Notes: generated by a model from the letters alone, not told the origin. Positions 23,348-39,100 are shown, numbered from the stretch's first letter. The stretch: 64,000 bases of DNA from Bugula neritina (GCA_964035545.1 OZ037770.1:1318501-1382500); one strand, 5' to 3'. A program made the numbers and translations.

Positions 23348-24136
23348 AGGTGTCACGTGGGTGGTTAGTTATAAGAATAGGCTAGTTAAGTTATATATAA
23401 TTGGGCAAACAAACAATATGTCCCAGCTGCTGTAAGTACTCTATATTGTACATCTGCTCTAAGAACATTCTAGAAAGCTGTTTTGAAATTGCAACTCTTG
23501 TATTTGTTAATGTCATGACTCAAAAGGGTGTCAGAAAGATATAATTAAAACTGATAAACAATAATTTCAGTAATACACTATGAAAGACTATATATACAAT
23601 AACTTTCATTCACAGTCCCAATTATGATTAAAATTCTGCTTTGGGTGCTTTATGAAACATTTAGCATAAATTGTAAAATTTAAAAGTACAAAAATATTTA
23701 AATTGCTAGAAGCAATAAAAAATCTTATATTGTTGTAGTAAATGATAATTTTGAAAAACAGAAAAATGATATACGCAGCAGTTTGACAAGAGAAAGCAAC
23801 TCTCTCTGTACCTTTAGGTTATATAAAACTAGAAAAGATGGTTAGAGAACTGATAAATACATGATATGAACCAGATATGTATTTTCCTATACTTTACACT
23901 ATATTTCCTGTATAAATAGTCCAGTAATCCTACTATGTACAATAAAATAATAGTTTGATGGAATGACTGATGAAACTATTTTTGAAAAAAACAAAGAATT
24001 AATATTTAGCAGACTGTGCTCTCTATTTTAAAAAGAACAACGCTTCTGCATGTCAATCAAAGTATAGAATTTCTCTAGCATAGACTGGGTACTTGTTAAA
24101 ATTTTTAATTAAGGGTGATTAAGTCACTGTCTCGTC

Positions 24137-27100
24137 TTACACAGCTTCATGAACTGTAAACTTTTTGTCTAAGCTGTGAATAATTCTATCCGGTTGATTA
24201 GGAGTTGTGGGTTTAGAGATCAGACTCGGACTCGGACTGCTACTCCCCCTACTAGAGTTGCTGCCCCTAGAAGTGGTACTCGGTCGGCGGAGCGAGGGGG
24301 GAGGCGGGACTTTCAAGGTACACGGGAGAAGCTCCGGCATTATCGTGTGGTGAATCACCAAGGAAGAGAGATTGTTCCACTCCTTCTCCAAACCCTGCAC
24401 ACAAGAACAAATAAGAAGTTCTAATACATTCTTCTATCCAAACAATTCCTTTGTATAAATATTAGTTAGAAAAACTTTTGTATACAGAGAAAATTATGTA
24501 TTGAGCCTAGATTCAGTTGCTATATCTTGGAAAGACATTTGTTAGTTATCACTAGTTATCACTGTTGTCATTAGGAACTAGAAATCAGGAAAAGAGAAAA
24601 GTAAAAGCAAATTGCTAAACTGCATATTTTGAAAAACAATCAAACCGTTTGCCAAACGAATGTATTTTGAAACAACGAAAGGTTGTGTTATGAGGATTAT
24701 AAATTATTGAACGGGTATTGAGGTTTCCAAATCTATCAAAGTCATTTATTGGTGATGCCAAGAAAAGCATCTAATCATAACAGCTCTTGTGTTACAATCC
24801 ATCATTCTACATTGCCAACATGGCAAAGGACGCAATCGTTAGCTTGCTTATAAATTTTCCTGATCAGTTGTTCCCGAAAGGATTGAACATAAATTTGTTT
24901 TGCATTGTCAAAAAAAGCAATGCTGGAAAATATTGAATATTTAACATAATCGGCAAAAATGGCAACATTAAAGTTCTGCATTTAATTGGAATAAAAAAAT
25001 GTTATTATAAATTACCGCAAAATTAATGTTCTATCCATATTAATTAACGCAAATGGAATTTGTACTAATTGTAAGATTAAAATTGAGAAATCAGTCGTCT
25101 AGCATGTTAAAAGAACTCAACACATAAAACTCATATTGATTTTATTTCCAATAATTTTCAAAGTTCAACGCATCAACACCAAATTATTTTCAAAATCGCA
25201 TACCTTTATTTTAAAGCCTTGTGAAGGTGTGCGGTGTATAATGTAATGTGCAATCCCAGATGGGTTGTTGAATTTCGGAACTTTGACTGAAAGAGCAAAA
25301 CAGGAAGTGTGGGTTGAACTTTCTCGAATGATGAAGGAGCCCAAGTCTTCTCTGGACAGCTTCTGCAACACTTCCTCTCTGTAAGCAATTAGCAGACGTT
25401 GATGATTGATTGCGAGTCACAAGATATTGAGTACGAATCAGTAAATCAAAGTGAGTCAACCGCTATGAGTCATAGATAGTTGTGAATTAAAACTCATAAC
25501 CTGAAAATTTATGGTAAGTAAACACAAGAATTATAAAAATGTATTGTGCATGAATCATCACTTATATGCAAAGATTTTTCAAGTGGGCTCATAACAATAT
25601 GGCCGCTTAGAAGGGTTGCTAAGCAACAAAATAGAAGCAACTGACTGACTGACTGACTTGTACATACTTTGACAAACATTATATCTTTAATTCCTTCAAT
25701 ATAATATGGCAACTGCAACTAAGCCAGAAAAGTTTGTAGGGTGGATTGCATTTAATAAAGTTAGGAATATTTCAGGAAGTTGAGACAACAAGTAAAGTTG
25801 AAGCAAGCACAGTTCTGAATAAAAAAAAATTGTTATATTAGTTTACATGAAAAGGTACGACAACTCTAAATTATCTATTTACTAGTATCTCAATTGTACG
25901 AGCGTTAGTGATTGTTACCTCCCCACAGTTAAAAATACTTCAGTTCCTTTACTTTGAGATTATTCTTCTAGATTTTTCTTTTATAATCAACAAGAACAAA
26001 ATTAAGTTTAACTTTTGTTGGGAATTTATATAAGCTGGGAAAGCTTTTCCCTAATGCATGATAGCTTTTCACATATCATCTCAGCTATATTATACTTTTT
26101 CCACATTCATTATGGCTACTACACAAAAGCTAACCTTTTTGACTAGAATAAAAACCCATCATTTTTCACTTATCCACACACTCGAGTCTCACTTTCAACT
26201 TATAATATAACCATTTTCACGTTGCTATTTTTTTCAGCCTTCGACAATAAATATTTCTATACACTAAAAACACAAAAACTTTACTTTAGAACCAGCAAAG
26301 CCCACCGTTTTAAAACCTTAGTATAATTGAGCTAAAATCAAAACACTAAAAATAAACAACTATTTATCGAAATTCTGTGGTAAAAAGTAAAGCAAAGAGA
26401 AAAGAGTTGCTATCTAATTAATACGTCATTCATTAAGGGAAGGTATTTGCAAGTATAATTGTGAGTGTAGAGCTCCACCCCTTTTATTGATTAGTCTGCA
26501 TACTCAACGGAGTAGATGCGATTTTGATTATGACGAATGGTCAGAGATAGTTGAAGTGCACACCATCTGTCCTTTACTAGCACTTACGACGCAACAAAGG
26601 TAAACCAGTGCAAAGAAATGGCACATTAATAACATTCGGTGGCAAATAGCAATGTCTAATATTAATGGCAATCGAGCAAGCTTGCTCCTGGCAAAATCCA
26701 TCTTTTTAAATTAAAGTAGAAGTGAAGCAAATCTAGATTAATGGTAGTTTCTGCAGTCGTGAGTTGAGTGGCACGAAATCTTTATAGAATTCAGCAAAAG
26801 ATCTGTTTGAGCACAAATATGCGCACAGTTGTCAGAGTGAATAAAAAATGACACTCAACTATAGGTTAAGATTTACTAGTAAAAGTTTTTAGATTTTACA
26901 ATTTCTAATTACAAGAAAAACTTGAAACAGCAATAGCAATCAAAGCATCAACTGGTATTTTAGGCTTCATGCAACTAAGGCAACACGATTTTGAATGAAA
27001 TCGCTTTTGGCAATGTCTTTCAAAAGTTTTACAACTAGATCCACCGCCTTTTCTAAACATTATCAGATAGCCTTCCAAATATATTTTAGACAAAAATAAA

Positions 27101-30100
27101 TCAGTGAAAAACTGTTAGCTGAATGCCGAGATAAACTACTGATTAGTTGACAAGTTAGCTTGCTGAAAGACTAAGTGATTAGTTTAAGTAACAGAAACTG
27201 ACATAGATTACCTAATCAATTGACTTACTAAATAACAGACTGACTAACTCAATGACTGACACATATGGCTGGCTCAATGACTGACACATATGGCTGACTC
27301 AATGACTGACACATATGGCTGACTCAATGACTGACACGTATGGCTGACTCAATGACTGACACATTGACTGATAGACTGACTAAAAGACTGGCTCTCTGAC
27401 TCAGGTAAATCTGCCTGAATAGTCAATACAAAACTCACCGATTTAGTTTAGGCTGGAACCACGGGACTTGCTTGAGAAGTTCTTCTGCATTCCTCTGTTT
27501 ATCGTCTGCTGATTGAGTTTCCAGTTGACTTGAGGGTGACTTGGTGAAAGATCTGCAAACAGAATTTGTTAATTCAGGGATTATAAGAATAACAAAGTGT
27601 CTAGGAATTAAGCAATGCAATGCTCCAACGAACTAGATTTGCATAGACCTTTTAACGTTTCTGAAAACCGAGAGCAAATAGCAAATAATGCACATAATTT
27701 AAATGTTTAATTCATTAGGATGACATTTGGCCTTTGATAATCGATTTAAATATATTCAGATGTATTTATTACCATTAATTCTGTTATTGCACTCTAATTT
27801 TGATTTGCAATTCACAGATGAATACATAGCAATTATTATGAGTATATAATCACAAAGGCCAGTTTTAACACTTGAGTTATAGAAACTTCCAACTGCCAAG
27901 AAATGGACACCAACTTGTTAGAGTTATTGTAAGCTTTTAGCAATACTGACCAACCGTGCAGTCTTTTTAACTAAATGCAAAAAAGTAATAAGTACTTTTT
28001 CATTCAAACAGTGTTAGCAGATATAATGCTAATGGTTATGTCTAGTTTAGTTTGATGGTGGAAAACTGGTCAGACTTCTACTAGAAGCTTTACCAGTCTC
28101 TTCATGATGCAGACAGTACTCGAAGTTGACAAAATCTGCGGTTGTCACATTTAACCACAGTCTGAGTCAATGGTATTACAGTCATTAATTTATTTGTCTG
28201 TAATGCTGGGGACACATCAGTTTCTGTAGTTCCTTATCTTACCGTTGGTTCAAGGTAAACCGACTTTACCATTTGCTGATAAAAGCTTCAAGTTTACTCC
28301 TAGCCACGAGTTGCAGTAATTTTACACGCAAAAATCATGGTGGTAAAACTAAATCAATTGTTAGTCATTTGCTTTCTGTAAAGAAAGGTTTTAGTAAATC
28401 AATGTAACTTAATGCCATTTGAACCTTGCGACTTGTGACGTGAAACTTTCAACTATAGTACAAACAAAACAACCTTCACATTTTGTTTTGAAAGTTATGG
28501 TTGTTATAATCCAACTTCACATAATTTGTTTTTCTTTTTTATATTTATTATTTAGCAGAAAGCGATTAGGGCAATTGCACAATACATGACTGGTGCGTTT
28601 TTTAGATTGAAATGCATCTTCCATGCAGGTAGGGTTTGAAAAAGTTCAAGTCCTGGTCACCAAAATACACATCAATTCAACATAAAATGCAATGAAAGCG
28701 CCTGAGGTTTGGTGCCAGATTGCTAGGAGATGCCAACAGAAGTGGCTATAAATACAAGCAGTAACTAAGGGATGTTAGTTCTCGCGTTACTATCTGGTGT
28801 ATGGCCAAATTGCTTAATATTTTCTAGAGGAAACATATTTTAGCATTAGAGACGAGTTGTTGAGAAGTCAAAGTGGTAGCTGAGCATCAATCATAGAAGA
28901 GAAGTCTTGCTGCTGCTGTTGAAATGTGCACCCAGTAAATGTCTTACATTCTTGTGTAACTCAAGCGTTCACTTTACATGGTAACCATGAATGTGCTTCA
29001 CAGAGTTGAATCCAAACTTAAAAGTTAATGTGTTTTTATTTCTGTGTAAATCAAGCAGTTCAAGTAGTAATTTTTCATTAGCTGAAATCCTGATACATAA
29101 AAATTTCAGCTCATACAATCTTTTGCATATATAACAGTCAAAAAATATGATTCTACAATTAAAAAGGGCAATAATAGATGAGGAAATTTTGCGTTCTTTC
29201 TATTTATCCCTTAAGAATTATTTAGAATAACTATTTTGATTTTTTAAAAAGTATTTTTTTACGTCATACATGTAAATATTTCTATGTCAAAAAAGTGGCA
29301 AAGTTTTCAAATAAGTATTTTGTTAATGAAAAGGCAAAAAAATGTTTCACCATTTTCAATAACAGCCATAAATATCGAGCACACTTTTTTGATGTATCAT
29401 TGGGCTGAACAGGAAAGCTGATGAAGTGCCAGGACTCTATGTTAATAAACACCTATACTATTAAAGGGCGTGTTCGCACTTCTTGTGCAGGCAACTGACA
29501 GTTGAAACACATTTGGGTTACCAATGGTTGCCAAGAGAAGTATAACTACAGCGCCCGTAGGCTCCTAAATCGGATCTAATAACAGTCCTAGTGAATTTAT
29601 GTCAAAAGAGGGAGCCTTATATCGTTTGTACTCAAGCTCTTGTATAGATGAGCTAAAAAACTTATATTTTCACCACACTTAAAAGAGAAATGTAATGCAA
29701 GGCAAAACCCTTCTTTTTGGTATCTTTACAATTAGCAAAATTTCAGTTTATATTCAGATTACTAAATCCACCCTACAAAAATGAGAGTTGGTAAAATTAT
29801 CTTTCTTTGGTAAGTTTGATAGCTTTGCTAAAGCTTTTCTATAAAAAATAATCATTTTTTGTTTATTCCAAAAAAATTATTATCTTGAAGTATTATTTTA
29901 TATTGATTGAGTGATTCAAAAACACTTAAGTTAGTGCATTCTGCTGTTGTCATAAAAATGCTCAACTTCATAAATCTTAATAAATTTTTCAAAGTTTATG
30001 ATGTCTTCATCCAAGGAAAAGCTTTTTCCGGAGATAAAACAATGACTGCCTTTTCAAGTTATGATCATTAACATAACTCATAGAGAGATTTGAGAATGAC

Positions 30101-33100
30101 ACTTGGCTCGTCTCTCCTGTGTTGAAACTTGCACTAAGCAAACTAAGTGAAAAGAAGTATAGACCATATAGGATCCTGTTTTGGTACAGATAAAAGATTT
30201 GCAGATCTTCAGATATGGGTTTGCCAACTTTTCAAGAACTCAAGTTAACTCTGTTGCCTTTAGTAAAGAGCTTATAAAAACAGCTTCTGGCAAAAGTATT
30301 TCCCACATAAAGCTGTACATACTGCTTATTTGAGAGCCAAACTGTAGCTGATGTTTTCTTACAGATGAGAAAGAATCTGATTACATTGAGTAGATTAGGT
30401 TAGCATGTCACTTACCTTTTAGTATGATTGGTGGAGGCTGTACCAGCTCGGGATGTGGTGACAAACGGACTATCATTCTGATATCTTAGAGGTGTATGTG
30501 GTCTGGAGTCTATACAATATCCGTCAGTTGGAGGTGTGAGGGGTAGAGGTCGTCCCATCATCTGTTCGTTCTACAATGAAGACACTTAGGCTAGATGCAT
30601 AGTTTATGGTATGCTACTGGAAGGGAAGTCTACGTAATAACTAATTAACTTTTTCAAATTAATACCTGGAAGATAAACTATACTGCTAAAATAATATGCA
30701 GCCAAAGTAATAATTTAAGCCAGATATTTTAAGTAAATTATAATAAATTTACGTCACTATAACTGCTTTGACATATCAATTTATAGATGTTGACTCTTCT
30801 CATATAAAATAAAATTTGAATTGAAATCAAGCTGTAAAATGTTTACTAGGAATCTGCTTTTGAATGAAAATTGCAAAGAGGTTCAAAGATAGCAACTGCT
30901 GTCTAGATATGAGAGTGCCAGTTTTTTAGGCTCAGACATTTGCAGATGTTGTCTGAAAGTTGCATGTTGTCTGAACTAGGTATTGACTTTGATGTCTTAT
31001 TAAGATGATAGGTGATATCAAGGTATCTGGTAAGCCTCATCCTGGTTCTAGCTGATCTAGCACATATACTGTAGCTGACAAATAAGGTTGTAGCCCTTAA
31101 AACCTTTGTACCTTTGTGATTACCTAGTAGCCCCTGCGATGTAGTAGTTAGCATGCTGGCTGGAAAGTAGAAGGTCTGTGGTTCAATTCCCAGTACAATC
31201 AAATTTTTTTTACAGATTCCTTCAAAAACTACAGTTTGAAATACCTATAATGGTTTTTGATATTTGATATTTTTAAACTTGAGGGTTCAAGATGTACGGC
31301 TTGCTATAGTAGGTATCATAAATTTTATTCTCAAAAGGAAATTAGCACAATTAAATAGAACTCAGACTCTTAATCTTGCCTCTATTACTTTCACGTGCAG
31401 ATTAAAGCATTGCTACTTTAACTATCAGTGCCAAAGACAATAAACTCTAATCTGTTTGAAATATCCACTATTAATTCAATAAATTAGCAGTTAGATAGAA
31501 CTATGCCGTTAAGTGTTTGAATTGCCAGATAAACCGTCTTGATGTGGTCTTAAAAACCATAACTGCAGATAATCAGATGGCAATTCAACTTTAATTTTTA
31601 TTTTATTGCTTAAAGAATGGCAGTAGATGTTGGAAACCACCCATTAGTATTGTGAAACAGAGTGAAGGCAGAACTAGTATACTTTAAGCCATCAATGCTC
31701 TCTCTTCATCTAATATGAAGTGTCAAACCTTCTAGAATTGAACAGGAGACTTCCAACTTCCAAGCTAACAGCTAACTATGACACTATGAAGCTACTGGAA
31801 ACCACCACAATTACATAAGGGCTTGTAAAATTCCTTCACTACACTGTCTATCTAAAAAGCAGGTTTTTCCCAGTTTCTCCTGATTGCACTCATCTCATAA
31901 CAACAGAGTACAAAAATCCTAAAGAAAACTAAAACAATACACATTGACTCACACTGATAGCACATATGACTTTAAGAATAAGACCCAACTACTACATCTA
32001 CTAGCTGTGACTTATAGGATTAAAAGTAATGTAGTTAGACTTAGATAATGTTAGTAGGTCATACTAGCAGTTAAGTACCAATAAATATGATCCTATTTCT
32101 ATCAGGTAGTTAAACACAATGTACTGGAGCAGCTATAATAGTCTTTCAGTAGATCTAGCATGACACCAGTTTTGGGCTTGTTTCCAGGCTATTGGTATTG
32201 CTCCCGGGACCCAGTTTAGACTTCCAAACATGATGCAAAATTTTCACTCTCAGGGGTCAAGATTTGAACCCAGCTTTAGTTTGATATAATGTAGCAAGCA
32301 TTGTACGTTGCTGGCAAGTTTTGCACTGCTTTACTAGCTACCATGAAGCAAAGCACCCGAATCATATTAATCATAAATTATATATCCTTATTTTACAAAA
32401 ATAACTTTAATAATGTCTTTAATTAGTGCAGCTTCTACAACTTGCAGTTATGAAGAGAACACTCCTACATAATCTCCACCTACATCAACCACTCAGAAGT
32501 GAAATTATAAAAGCTAAATTTCCATAGCTCATTAGCCTCTGATTTGATAGCCATCTTTGGCGACAGCAAAGTTTTACTTACGTCAGCTTAAAATTAGATT
32601 TTATTTGCCCTATAAATACCAGTTTCAAATAGCTTAAAATAATTAAACAAGTTATATGAGCTACGGGTTTTGTTCATTGCTAAAATTAACGGAATTGAAA
32701 GAGTGTTAAAGTCAAACCACTTTAGGTTTCACCCCAAGTCTGCCAGTAAGCGTGTTCTATTCAGTTCTTTATTCACTTTCAACAGCCTCCAAAGTTATTT
32801 CAAGTCATAAAATTTCATAAAAATCTAATTCGATTTTAGTAAATAAGCTTGGTGTTAAATCTTAAAAGAAATGTCGTTGATAGAGTTGATTCGGTACTCA
32901 AAACCCAACCCAGAATTCTCACTTGAACAGAGACTGCATAATGTATGCAGATTATGTGGATAATTGGAAGATAAACAGAACTCTACAGCTGGCTCAGCCT
33001 ACATAACTAGTAACTATCAAGGACAACCTGTGAAACCTAGTTCCTTATACATCCAGTCTGTCACCATTTGTTGGCAGACAAGGCAAACATCCACCCAACT

Positions 33101-36100
33101 TTATATCTCCGCCTTATTTTCCAGCTGAGGAGCTGTGATTAATTTTGGAAACGTTGTTTATGATGCAACGGTGTTAACATAAAGGTATCAGTTTACCAGA
33201 GATGCGTATGAATAATCATGAATAATGAGAATAAACTGTTTGTATTGGAGGTAATCTGACTTAAAGTAAATACATCGACTGGGAGAATGCTAATCCACAG
33301 TATATAATGCAGTGAACTTGCTACTTAAAGCCCAGACAGTATATTAGCAAGCACTTTGTGTTACTACTCCCAGACAAACTGGATGTAGACATGCCTGGTA
33401 TACTTTTTGGTAGAAATTGACCTACAATGGTGAATAATTTGAGACAACTAGCCAATCTTTAACCACAACTTTGATTAGTCGAAAAAAATCTACACTGAAG
33501 GTTTGGCCAGTTCTGAAGGCAAACCAAATTCATATGCAAATGTGTCATATAATTACAGTTTAATACGCTTAAGGCTGGTTATTCAATTTCTAGAAACTAC
33601 GCAAAATCAGATTTAGCTGAGTCAAGCTTAGTAATTACATGAATATACAAATCTAATTAGGCAACATCAACAATACTAGCTTTCGGTACTGTAAATATAA
33701 GCAGCTGGTATCTCAGATTAAGGCAGCATTCTGTTAGAGAGAAGGACTTCAAAGCAATGTGATTTACAGAACATATGTTTAATCAATTCACTAGATTCAA
33801 CACAAAACATTTAATTACACAAGATATGTCTTATAATTATGACTCGCATGCAGTAAAACTCTGTGTTATAGAGTATAACTGGTTAATAAGACAACTGAAA
33901 CCCTTTACTTTAAACTTCTAAACGTAACCTATACTGAAGCAAAGTTGTCACAACTCTTGTTTATGGTTTAACTTGACACTCTAATTTACCTATTTATTTA
34001 AATGTAAATTATTTTTATTGGCAGTTTAAAAGAAATCCTTAAAACAGATGAAAACAATGGAAGATGTTTGCTATTGTATCATATTTGTTCGTCTCCGAGC
34101 AGAAAAGTTAAAAGAGTAGTCATTATTATTGATATGATTTGTCAAATATCATTGATTCTGCATGAAGCGATATATAATCTAACGTAAATTTAATTTCCTT
34201 TATTTCTAAAAAGTTGAAAGGAAACGCTTTAATTTAGAAAATTATTCTCTTGTGAATAAATCAATAAACTAAAGCTACAACGACATCTAGCCTTGCCTTA
34301 GGTAAAATATATATGGTGGTTGTTTCTAAGTGTAAACTAATATTTATGATAACAATTTAAAATAGTATTTTTTAAATTTCAAACACAGCAAACAATAGCT
34401 GTGTGGAAATGTCCTTCACTGCCTAATGGCAAATCGCAAAATAAAACTTACTTAAACAATAACACACCTTATGTTTTGCTATGCCAAAAGTGTTACAGTT
34501 CATTTCTTATAATGCAGAATAATTTCAAGCACAAATTTGAAAAAATCAAAATCATGAAAAGTAGCTCCTTTTTAAAGCCCACAAGCCCTATTTGAAATCC
34601 CAATTGAGTTACGTAACAGTTAAAGGGTAGGTATAAAATTAATTGAATTCAATGTTACCCAAACTCAGACAAAGGAAACCTTAGCAACACCACAAAAGAA
34701 GTTTATATTTTCTAAGACTAATGTATGTGTAAATTTAGAAAGGAAAACCTCAAGAAACTGTCTAAACCACAGTAGTATGCAGGTAATTCTTTCACCAGCT
34801 AAAAGCTTACCTGCAGCCTATGACAAGGTGACATACAGTTTCCTCTGCTTAAAAACAAAGACTGTTCTGTAGAGACTGTTTGCTTAGCTGACTGATTAAT
34901 GTGACTGTTTACATTGAATGGGTAAATAGAAGATGGAGATATAGTCCTTTGCCTGTTTCCTTTACAACTATCCAGAGGCCTAGCACGCTCTCCGCTTGAC
35001 AAGCTGTCTCTGTGCAAACCCTCCTCGTGGTGGTACCCTTCGTTGTCGTGACTCAAGCAGTGATACTGCTGGTCCAAATGTCTTGCTGCGTGACAATTTT
35101 CCAAACTTCTCTGCAGGAACATGTTGTCGTCTGAACTGGCATAACTTGAACTTGAAGTGCTGCCTGAACTGCAGCTTGATATGCGCCTGCTGTTAAAGTC
35201 CATAGTCTTTCCTGTATACGCAAAGGGTGGACGCAGTCTCCCCTCCATCTCTCTTGTACTCGAGTTATTAGACTAATTTAATAGTTTAGAGGTTGTTACG
35301 TTAAAATACTGTAGCAATTAGCAGTCTCCTTTCATCAGATGTCAATATTTGAAAGGTCGATTTAGCAACACTGAGCTAACATTGAAGCTCCTTGTTCAAA
35401 TACTTAATAAACAAAAGCTTGCTATGCAGACGTCTGCAATTGTAGCATTTATAGCTAAAATATTGTATTAAAGAGTTTAAGTCCTTTAGTCAAATAAACT
35501 GTTTTTATGACGACTAAATTAAATATGAATCGCAAGATTGTGTGATAGATAAAAAAAGTTATCGTTACTTTTGAGCAGACTGAACTCTCTTCGAGATTGT
35601 TCAACACACAATCTTTAAAAATATAACTGTAGAACTGTGTATTTACTAGCACTGTCTAGTTATGAATAGCTATTCGTCCGTACGTAGGGAGCCTCTGTTT
35701 GGAATGATGAGTCGCAGCACTAAGAGCTATCAATCAAACTGATGAAAGCTCCGCCCATTTACTTATTCATTTAAACTTAACACCACGTCTAAGAGGCACG
35801 CCTGAATGATATGCCAAGTGCCTCTTTACAAATATTTATGTATCGTTTTTATTCAAACCCTTTCAAAGATTTTATTGTTTAATAGGCTGAAAGTATTTGT
35901 GAAATGTATTTGCCAGATTAACGTGAGATGTATTAAGATTTCAGTCTGTAACTGTGACACTCCAAAACTATTTGCATTGAATTAAAGAGCATTGTTACAG
36001 TCTTCTATGACATAGAAATTATTTCATAAGCTATTGCACAAAGTGTCAAGTCAAAGATGCAATCCTACCATCTTATTTACGGATAAGTCTTTTGCATTAC

Positions 36101-39100
36101 AAACTTGAATAGAAATTTAGAAAGACAAAGTCACTCAACCTCAACTATTGGAATTTAGTTGCAAAGTGACAATGAAATATCTCTGATAAAAAGATGTAAA
36201 AACTAAGACCGAATCAATAATAATATTTTTATATATTTCACTTCATCCACTCAGCAAATTTATCAAAACTACTTTACTTTTAATACTCTTTAGCCAATAT
36301 CATATTTTTGAACAGGCAACCTATTAGTTATAGCTATAGAAATGCTCTTTTAACAAAATCAAGAAAACTGGTAGAATTTAATAACATTAAGTTATTGTAC
36401 CTAAGATGTTTTAGACTAAAACCTTTGGCACTAAAAGTCAATAGCAGAATCAGTGTTTTTTTGGAGTACCAGCTCAATTACTTCGTATCACGATGTACCC
36501 AAATAGTTTGCTAACTTTTGTACTCAGCACTGAAAAGGTGACATTGACCTGAAAAATTTAGAAATGAGACGAGAATAATTACATAAAAATATTCTCAACA
36601 TGATCTTCAGTGTGACATGCATTAGAAATAGTAATGATTATACACTGTTGCCATGGCGATAAGAAGTGTTTAGGCTTTTTGTGGTTGAGAACAATGCTTT
36701 GCCATCTGAGAAAGAATTTCCATGGCTGCATTATGTAAATTGTATACCTTAAAACTCATAAGGTCTTTTAAACCAAAGAGATGGTTACAGGGCGAAAATT
36801 GAGATGAAAAACATTTCTATGCTTCATTATTTTGAAAAAAGTTGTGCGTTTTGCTAAAGCCTAAATTTTCACCGAACTTCTTTATCTGAACATTGTGTCA
36901 TTGTTGAAGAATAAATAAATTCTAAAAAAAGCAGTTAATTGAAGAAAACTTTGCACAGGATAGCAGATTTTTCAACAATGTGGCAGTATAAAGCCTTTGT
37001 TTCATAAACTCAAACTACACGAGTTAAAAACATGCAAAAGAAAAATGAATTCCTCTCCTATTGTACACGAAAAATTTAAGCTAACAAATATAGAAATGAG
37101 TAATGTATGTTATAAACAAGTTTTTCACTTTTTACTTAATTTGAGGTATTTACTTGCATAAATAAACTGTTCATAGCATTATTGAGTAAAACTAAATCTT
37201 CTCGACACGCATTCATGTTTATACTCAAACTACATCATGTATGAAGATGTTAGATGGTTATAACCAGTAACTTATTTACATTTCAAAAGCAATTTTCTTG
37301 TATAGTGGCAAAACCAGAGTACATTCTTTAGACAGGAAAAGTGCTTTAGTATGCCAATAATTTAGAATACGTAATACGAATGAGTCAGAATATAATTGCA
37401 TAATTCTCTTTAAGCAAAGGAGTCAATGGAAATGAGCTTATTTCCTAATGTCAGTTGACTTGAATAGAATCAAATTGATTAAAGTAAAGATATTGCTATT
37501 AATACTCAACTGCAATCCATACATTGAGTTATGCAATACAACCTTGCTTTATTGCATTTATTTACATTTATTCTACTAATACTACTATACTGGTTTCTTT
37601 TTATATGTCAATATTTTGCTTTCATCTTAGTATTACCATGAAGTTTCTTTTTAAATTTCTTTTCCTTTCTATTTTTATACACATTTCATGTAAAAAGGCT
37701 TCATTTTTTTCCATTAGAAAATATTTATTTAATCAAATCCTTTTCATTTAGGAGCAGTTGTGGAGAAATTGAGATAGCCTAAATTCTTTAATTTTATTAT
37801 TAAACTTTGATTTGGGGCGAGGGTTGCAATTATTGCGAGAGCATAACTTCTTATGCTACATTTTTAATCTACAACATGCTTTTCTTAATGTCTCCATTAC
37901 TGCACCTATGTCTCATCTTTTTTCAATCACTTTGAATATTCAATTTCTTATCAGCATGGCTCACTCACCTCTAAACTGTACACGCTCACTCCACTTGACC
38001 CACAGCTGTAAGGACTCTGCATTCCAGAATCTGCCCTCTCAGTGTAATAATTAGAGGAGTGAGTTTTATGACTCTTGCATCCAAGAGTGCTCGCTTTGAC
38101 ATAGTTATCTGAGTAGAAAGACATGGTGTCAGTGTTATTATTGTTAGTGCCAGGCTTATCAATGTCAATGTAGTTTTGGTGTGCCTCACTCTTTCCCAAA
38201 TCGTTTTGATTTGGTGCAGTGTCAGAAAAAGCTACAGGAGGAGGAAGTGCAGAAGGTTGATGAGTCATGGTTTGATGACCTTGAGGTAGTGCTGTGTAAA
38301 TACTGTCGGGCAGGTCAGGGGTCCCGGATGACTCATCGTTTATGTAAGCTAAATTGTCATTGGCAGTAGCTGAAGTTATCACAACTCTGGGGGACTGTAG
38401 AGCTTTTTGAACAGTAGCATACGTCTCGACAGATAGCGACCTTCTTAGATTAGCATTTCCTGATTTTCTATGCAAAGAGCTTTGATCTACTGTTTGTACG
38501 GATTTTCTGCGAGCTGATTGGTTGGGTTGTTTGATTGGTTGCTGAGACTTCGGAGTGTGGAGTCTGTCTCTCTCGTTAACTGATAGGAGAGCTTTACTAA
38601 ATGATTCAGCATTTTTTCCTCGGTTAGAATCTAGTTTCACCTGGAATGATCAAAATAGCATTTATACAGCTTTACAGTCAAAAAACAATAAATTTATTTT
38701 CACCAAATTTATAAAACTTGACTGAAAGTAATAACAAAAATTTTGATAAATTCATCATAGAACTAAAACCAAACATTGTTATAGGTTGACATTTTTCCTA
38801 CACATGTATAAATAATTACAAACCATATAAATACTAAAACTTAGCTAGCTAAAACTCAGAAATGGAAAATTAAATTTGCAAAAAGAAACATTCATTTTAA
38901 TAATACTATGTATAATATTAAATTAAATTGATACTTTAAACAACAACAGAATGATTCACTGAAGAGTTATTTTTCCTTGTTCTCAAGCCCAGCTGGGTGT
39001 GATATACAGAAATGTGAATCAAATTAAAACTTTCACCTGAGTGGATACAATGTGTTTTAGCATTTTATTTCCTGTCGATGAATTGGGATCTCGTGGTAAT

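Larger units (their letters stand above)
21766..24136. other. spacer between BCL-2-like gene A and the PTB-SH2 gene
   Basis: About 2.4 kb with a full family II SINE (22312-22514) and an inverted-repeat segment (22804-23347). The rest is AT-rich sequence in which I saw no exon. It should hold the promoter of gene A and the 3' UTR of the adaptor gene. Confidence 0.5.

Noticed and set aside
27251-27364. CRISPR-like array
   Set aside because: Units are directly adjacent with no spacers, and the DNA is animal nuclear sequence; it is a minisatellite.
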